This document shows, piece after piece, positions 4,745 through 5,317 of a DNA stretch of 5,317 bases; the first letter of the stretch is position 1, and each line of letters opens with the position of its first letter. The DNA lies in the NCBI GenBank assembly GCA_021300125.1, contig JAJTHX010000068.1, positions 1 to 5,317 on the forward strand, in the 5' to 3' direction. Made by a program: the position numbers and the translations under genes. This DNA is from Betaproteobacteria bacterium (GTDB lineage Bacteria; Pseudomonadota; Gammaproteobacteria; Burkholderiales; SG8-41). Under the pieces are notes generated by a model that worked only from the letters and a program-made list of their open reading frames with translations, made no database searches and had not been told where the DNA came from.

Positions 4745-5317
4745 CTAGCTCCGGCGGCGGCCGATCTCGCGGATCACCGCCGCATTGTCCAGCTCCGCCT
4801 CGCCGGCCTTCATGCAGCCTTCGACAATGTCGGAGTAGGTCGAGGCCAGCGGCAGCTGCTGCTTCAGTTTCCCCGCCACTTCCAGCATCAGCGTGAAGTC
4901 CTTCAGCGTCTGCGCGATCTTGCCGTGAGGGGTGAAGTCGCCGGCGATCATCTTTGCACCCTTGACGTCCATGATCTGCGAGTAGGCGGCGGAGTCTTTG
5001 GCGACGCCGAGAAAGGGCGTCAGCGGCAGGCCCATGCGCTGCGCGAACACCAGGCCCTCGGCGAGTGCGGCGCGGTTCAGGCCGAGGATCAGGTTGATCG
5101 CCAGTTTGGCGCGGCCGCCATTGCCAGCGGCCCCGAGGTGGTGGCGGCGCGGGCAAATCGCCTCAAGCACATCCTTCACGGCTTCCGCAGCGGCGGGGTC
5201 GCCGCCGACCAGGCCCAGGGCATCGCCGCGGGCGGTCTGGTCACTGGTGCCGGAGACCGGCATTTCGACAAAGCGCAGGCGGTCCGCCGGCAGCCGTGCG
5301 GCGAGCGCGGCGATGCG
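4745..5317 (-). CDS. 3-hydroxyisobutyrate-dehydrogenase-family NAD(P)-dependent oxidoreductase (N-terminus missing)
   Basis: A beta-hydroxyacid dehydrogenase of the 3-HIBADH/tartronate-semialdehyde-reductase/GLYR group, which oxidises or reduces 3-hydroxy acids with NAD(P). The frame is open to the window edge and 190 residues are visible. The substrate-binding motif PVSGTSDQTARGDALGLVGG occupies 20-39, with S22-G23. G-x-x-x-K-x-x-x-N around K71 and N75 (in GRAKLAIN) supplies the catalytic lysine and conserved asparagine. The following all-helical domain contains the characteristic TLKDFTLMLE. The N-terminal Rossmann domain, about 100 residues in this family, lies beyond base 5317, so cofactor preference cannot be read. 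The Met at 5261-5263 is internal, because the PVSG motif starts right after it. The C-terminal end (VIREIGRRRS) is complete. The exact substrate is unknown. It converges on the hydrolase gene and shares its terminator. Confidence 0.9.
   Translation of the reverse strand, partial: RIAALAARLPADRLRFVEMPVSGTSDQTARGDALGLVGGDPAAAEAVKDVLEAICPRRHHLGAAGNGGRAKLAINLILGLNRAALAEGLVFAQRMGLPLTPFLGVAKDSAAYSQIMDVKGAKMIAGDFTPHGKIAQTLKDFTLMLEVAGKLKQQLPLASTYSDIVEGCMKAGEAELDNAAVIREIGRRRS

Noticed and set aside
4701..5156. 151-codon - strand frame overlapping the oxidoreductase
   Set aside because: The other - strand frame carries the clear 3-HIBADH motifs (PVSG, catalytic Lys, KDF). This one is Arg/Pro/Ala-rich and runs through the terminator.
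1..5317. CRISPR arrays, tRNA/rRNA genes, insertion sequences, phage or defence genes
   Set aside because: No regularly spaced direct repeats, cloverleaf, transposase or phage-like protein was seen on either strand.

Overview
The window is GC-rich, tightly packed bacterial chromosome and most probably comes from a betaproteobacterium. Three things point there: the gene order cytochrome b - cytochrome c1 - sspA - sspB, which is typical of Beta- and Gammaproteobacteria; the PVWY form of the cytochrome b Qo motif instead of PEWY; and an SspA that keeps a CPFS cysteine motif absent from the E. coli protein. A genus cannot be named from the sequence alone.

Layout: 1-1048 (+) is the 3' part of petB, with the 5' part (and presumably the Rieske gene petA) outside the window. 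1048-1809 (+) is a complete petC, overlapping petB by one base (TGATG). A terminator-like hairpin at 1825-1864 ends the cytochrome bc1 transcript. 1906-2505 (+) is sspA, ending in three tandem in-frame stops. An AT-richer 89-base gap with an imperfect inverted repeat leads to sspB (2595-3014, +), which has no visible Shine-Dalgarno. A 167-base gap follows, holding an 8-bp hairpin, a candidate sigma70 promoter and a perfect AGGAGG. It leads to a 503-residue Tat-signal metal-dependent hydrolase of the amidohydrolase_2 type (3182-4693, +) with no assigned substrate. A strong, probably bidirectional terminator (4711-4741) separates it from a convergent, incomplete 3-hydroxyisobutyrate-dehydrogenase-type oxidoreductase (4745-5317, -).

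How the genes work together: PetB and PetC are the membrane core and the c-type cytochrome of the quinol:cytochrome c oxidoreductase. SspA and SspB are the usual downstream pair: an RNA-polymerase-associated stringent starvation protein and the ClpXP adaptor. The hydrolase and the oxidoreductase have no evident link to these conserved genes or to each other, and look like the start of a variable neighbourhood next to the conserved block.

I see no CRISPR array, tRNA, rRNA, insertion sequence or phage gene, and no clear new multi-gene system. The least understood item is the Tat-type hydrolase with its long N-terminal extension. The regulatory DNA between the genes is the next most interesting part.
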